From Kitasatospora phosalacinea (GTDB lineage Bacteria > Actinomycetota > Actinomycetes > Streptomycetales > Streptomycetaceae): a stretch of DNA of 64,000 nucleotides. This document shows, piece by piece, positions 63,463 to 64,000 of this stretch (within the stretch, counting starts at the first letter, position 1; every line of letters starts with the position of its first letter). The position numbers and the translations under genes are program-made. The stretch is from the NCBI RefSeq assembly GCF_030268885.1, contig NZ_BSSA01000001.1:248001-312000 (forward strand), given 5' to 3'. Below the pieces are notes generated by a model. The model was not told the origin of the DNA, did not search any database, and saw only the letters and a list, made by a program, of their open reading frames with translations.

Positions 63463-64000
63463 GTGAACGACGCACAGCAGACCGCACCCCCGCGCAACCG
63501 CCGGCCCCGGTGGACGACCGGCCTCGTGGCGGCCCTGGTCACCGCGGGCAGCCTCGTCGGCGGCACCGCCGTCGCCGCCCCGGCCGCACCCGGCGCCGCG
63601 GCCGGGGACGCGCACCGGCCGGTGCACGTGCCCAAGGACCCGATCGCCGCGGTCGCCGCGATGCAGCCCAGCTGGAACCTCGGCAACACCTTCGACGCCC
63701 TCCCCGACGAGACCTCCTGGGGCAACCCGCTCACCACCAAGGCGACCTTCGACGGCCTCAAGGCGCAGGGCTTCCGCAGCGTCCGCATCCCCGTCTCCTG
63801 GTACCCGCACCAGTCCGCCACCGCCCCCTACACCATCGACGCGGCGTGGATGGCACGGGTCAAGCAGGTCGTCGACTGGGCCCTGGAGGACGGCCTCTAC
63901 GTCGAGATCAACGTCCACCACGACTCGTGGCAGTGGATCGCGAACATGTCCGCCGACCACGACAACGTCCTGGCGCGGTTCAACGCCACCTGGCAGCAGA
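63463..64000 (+). CDS. secreted GH5 endoglucanase, N-terminal part (runs off the window)
   Basis: First 179 codons. Sec signal (about 1-39, cut after AVA), then the GH5 barrel start: PSWNLGNTFDALPDETSWGN, GFRSVRIPVSWYPHQ, VEINVHHDSWQW. The NLGNTxDA...ETxWGNP pattern is characteristic of subfamily GH5_4, which includes xyloglucanases and mixed endoglucanases. Catalytic glutamates lie beyond the window. GTG at 63463, 46 bp after GH43 with AAAGGGA. Confidence 0.87.
   Translation, partial: MNDAQQTAPPRNRRPRWTTGLVAALVTAGSLVGGTAVAAPAAPGAAAGDAHRPVHVPKDPIAAVAAMQPSWNLGNTFDALPDETSWGNPLTTKATFDGLKAQGFRSVRIPVSWYPHQSATAPYTIDAAWMARVKQVVDWALEDGLYVEINVHHDSWQWIANMSADHDNVLARFNATWQQ

Noticed and set aside
58457..63466. 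A 1,669-residue open frame on the plus strand
   Set aside because: Runs out of frame through LacI, GH36 and GH43, whose catalytic motifs are clear; composition is low-complexity Arg/Pro/Gly.

Overview
The window is about 74% GC with strong G/C third-position bias, GTG/TTG starts, many 4-base ATGA/GTGA gene overlaps and one TTA codon. Gene content (chitinase with a DasR-like site, sugar ABC operon without its own ATPase, polycysteine leader peptide, paa operon, bacterial terpene synthase) fits a chromosomal region of a Streptomycetaceae actinomycete (Streptomyces or Kitasatospora; I cannot decide between them). No rRNA, tRNA, CRISPR, prophage or insertion sequence was recognised.

Layout. 1-8.6 kb: 5' end of hpd (4-hydroxyphenylpyruvate dioxygenase) behind a large palindrome, a phosphoribosyltransferase-hydrolase fusion, an SPW-repeat membrane protein with a stress-sigma-like promoter, class II fumarase, a glutaryl-CoA dehydrogenase-like enzyme, small unknowns and a Bcr/CflA exporter. 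8.7-14.6 kb: a GH18 chitinase under a DasR-type site, then a four-gene OpuC-type osmolyte importer. 14.7-17.5 kb: a sulfur operon (cysteine dioxygenase, rhodanese) preceded by a 26-residue polycysteine leader ORF, two secreted proteins, and an odd convergent gene pair whose reading frames run into each other. 17.5-28 kb: a two-component system, a TetR/MFS divergent pair with two matching operators, an ECF sigma operon that begins with a 29-residue membrane micropeptide, a class I terpene synthase, an ADP-ribosylglycohydrolase and an M20 peptidase. 28.1-32 kb: a 154-bp palindromic element and the paaABCDE phenylacetyl-CoA epoxidase operon. 32-42.7 kb: mostly unknown or weakly characterised genes (WYL regulator, HEAT-like protein, ATP-grasp ligase plus flavin monooxygenase, duplicated-domain protein, VWA protein, YbjQ, PTH2).

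42.7-64 kb is a polysaccharide utilisation locus. A leftward operon encodes GH3, CE7 esterase, GH1, two GH31 enzymes and GH36. Divergently, a rightward set encodes a Tat/lipoprotein solute-binding protein, two permeases, a LacI regulator, a second GH36, GH43 and the start of a secreted GH5 endoglucanase. The two alpha-xylosidase-type GH31 enzymes, the beta-glucosidases, the alpha-galactosidases and a GH5_4-like endoglucanase together point to xyloglucan or a similar branched hemicellulose: extracellular cutting, oligosaccharide import using a shared ATPase such as MsiK, and stepwise cytoplasmic debranching. The substrate is inference; the enzyme families are read from catalytic motifs.
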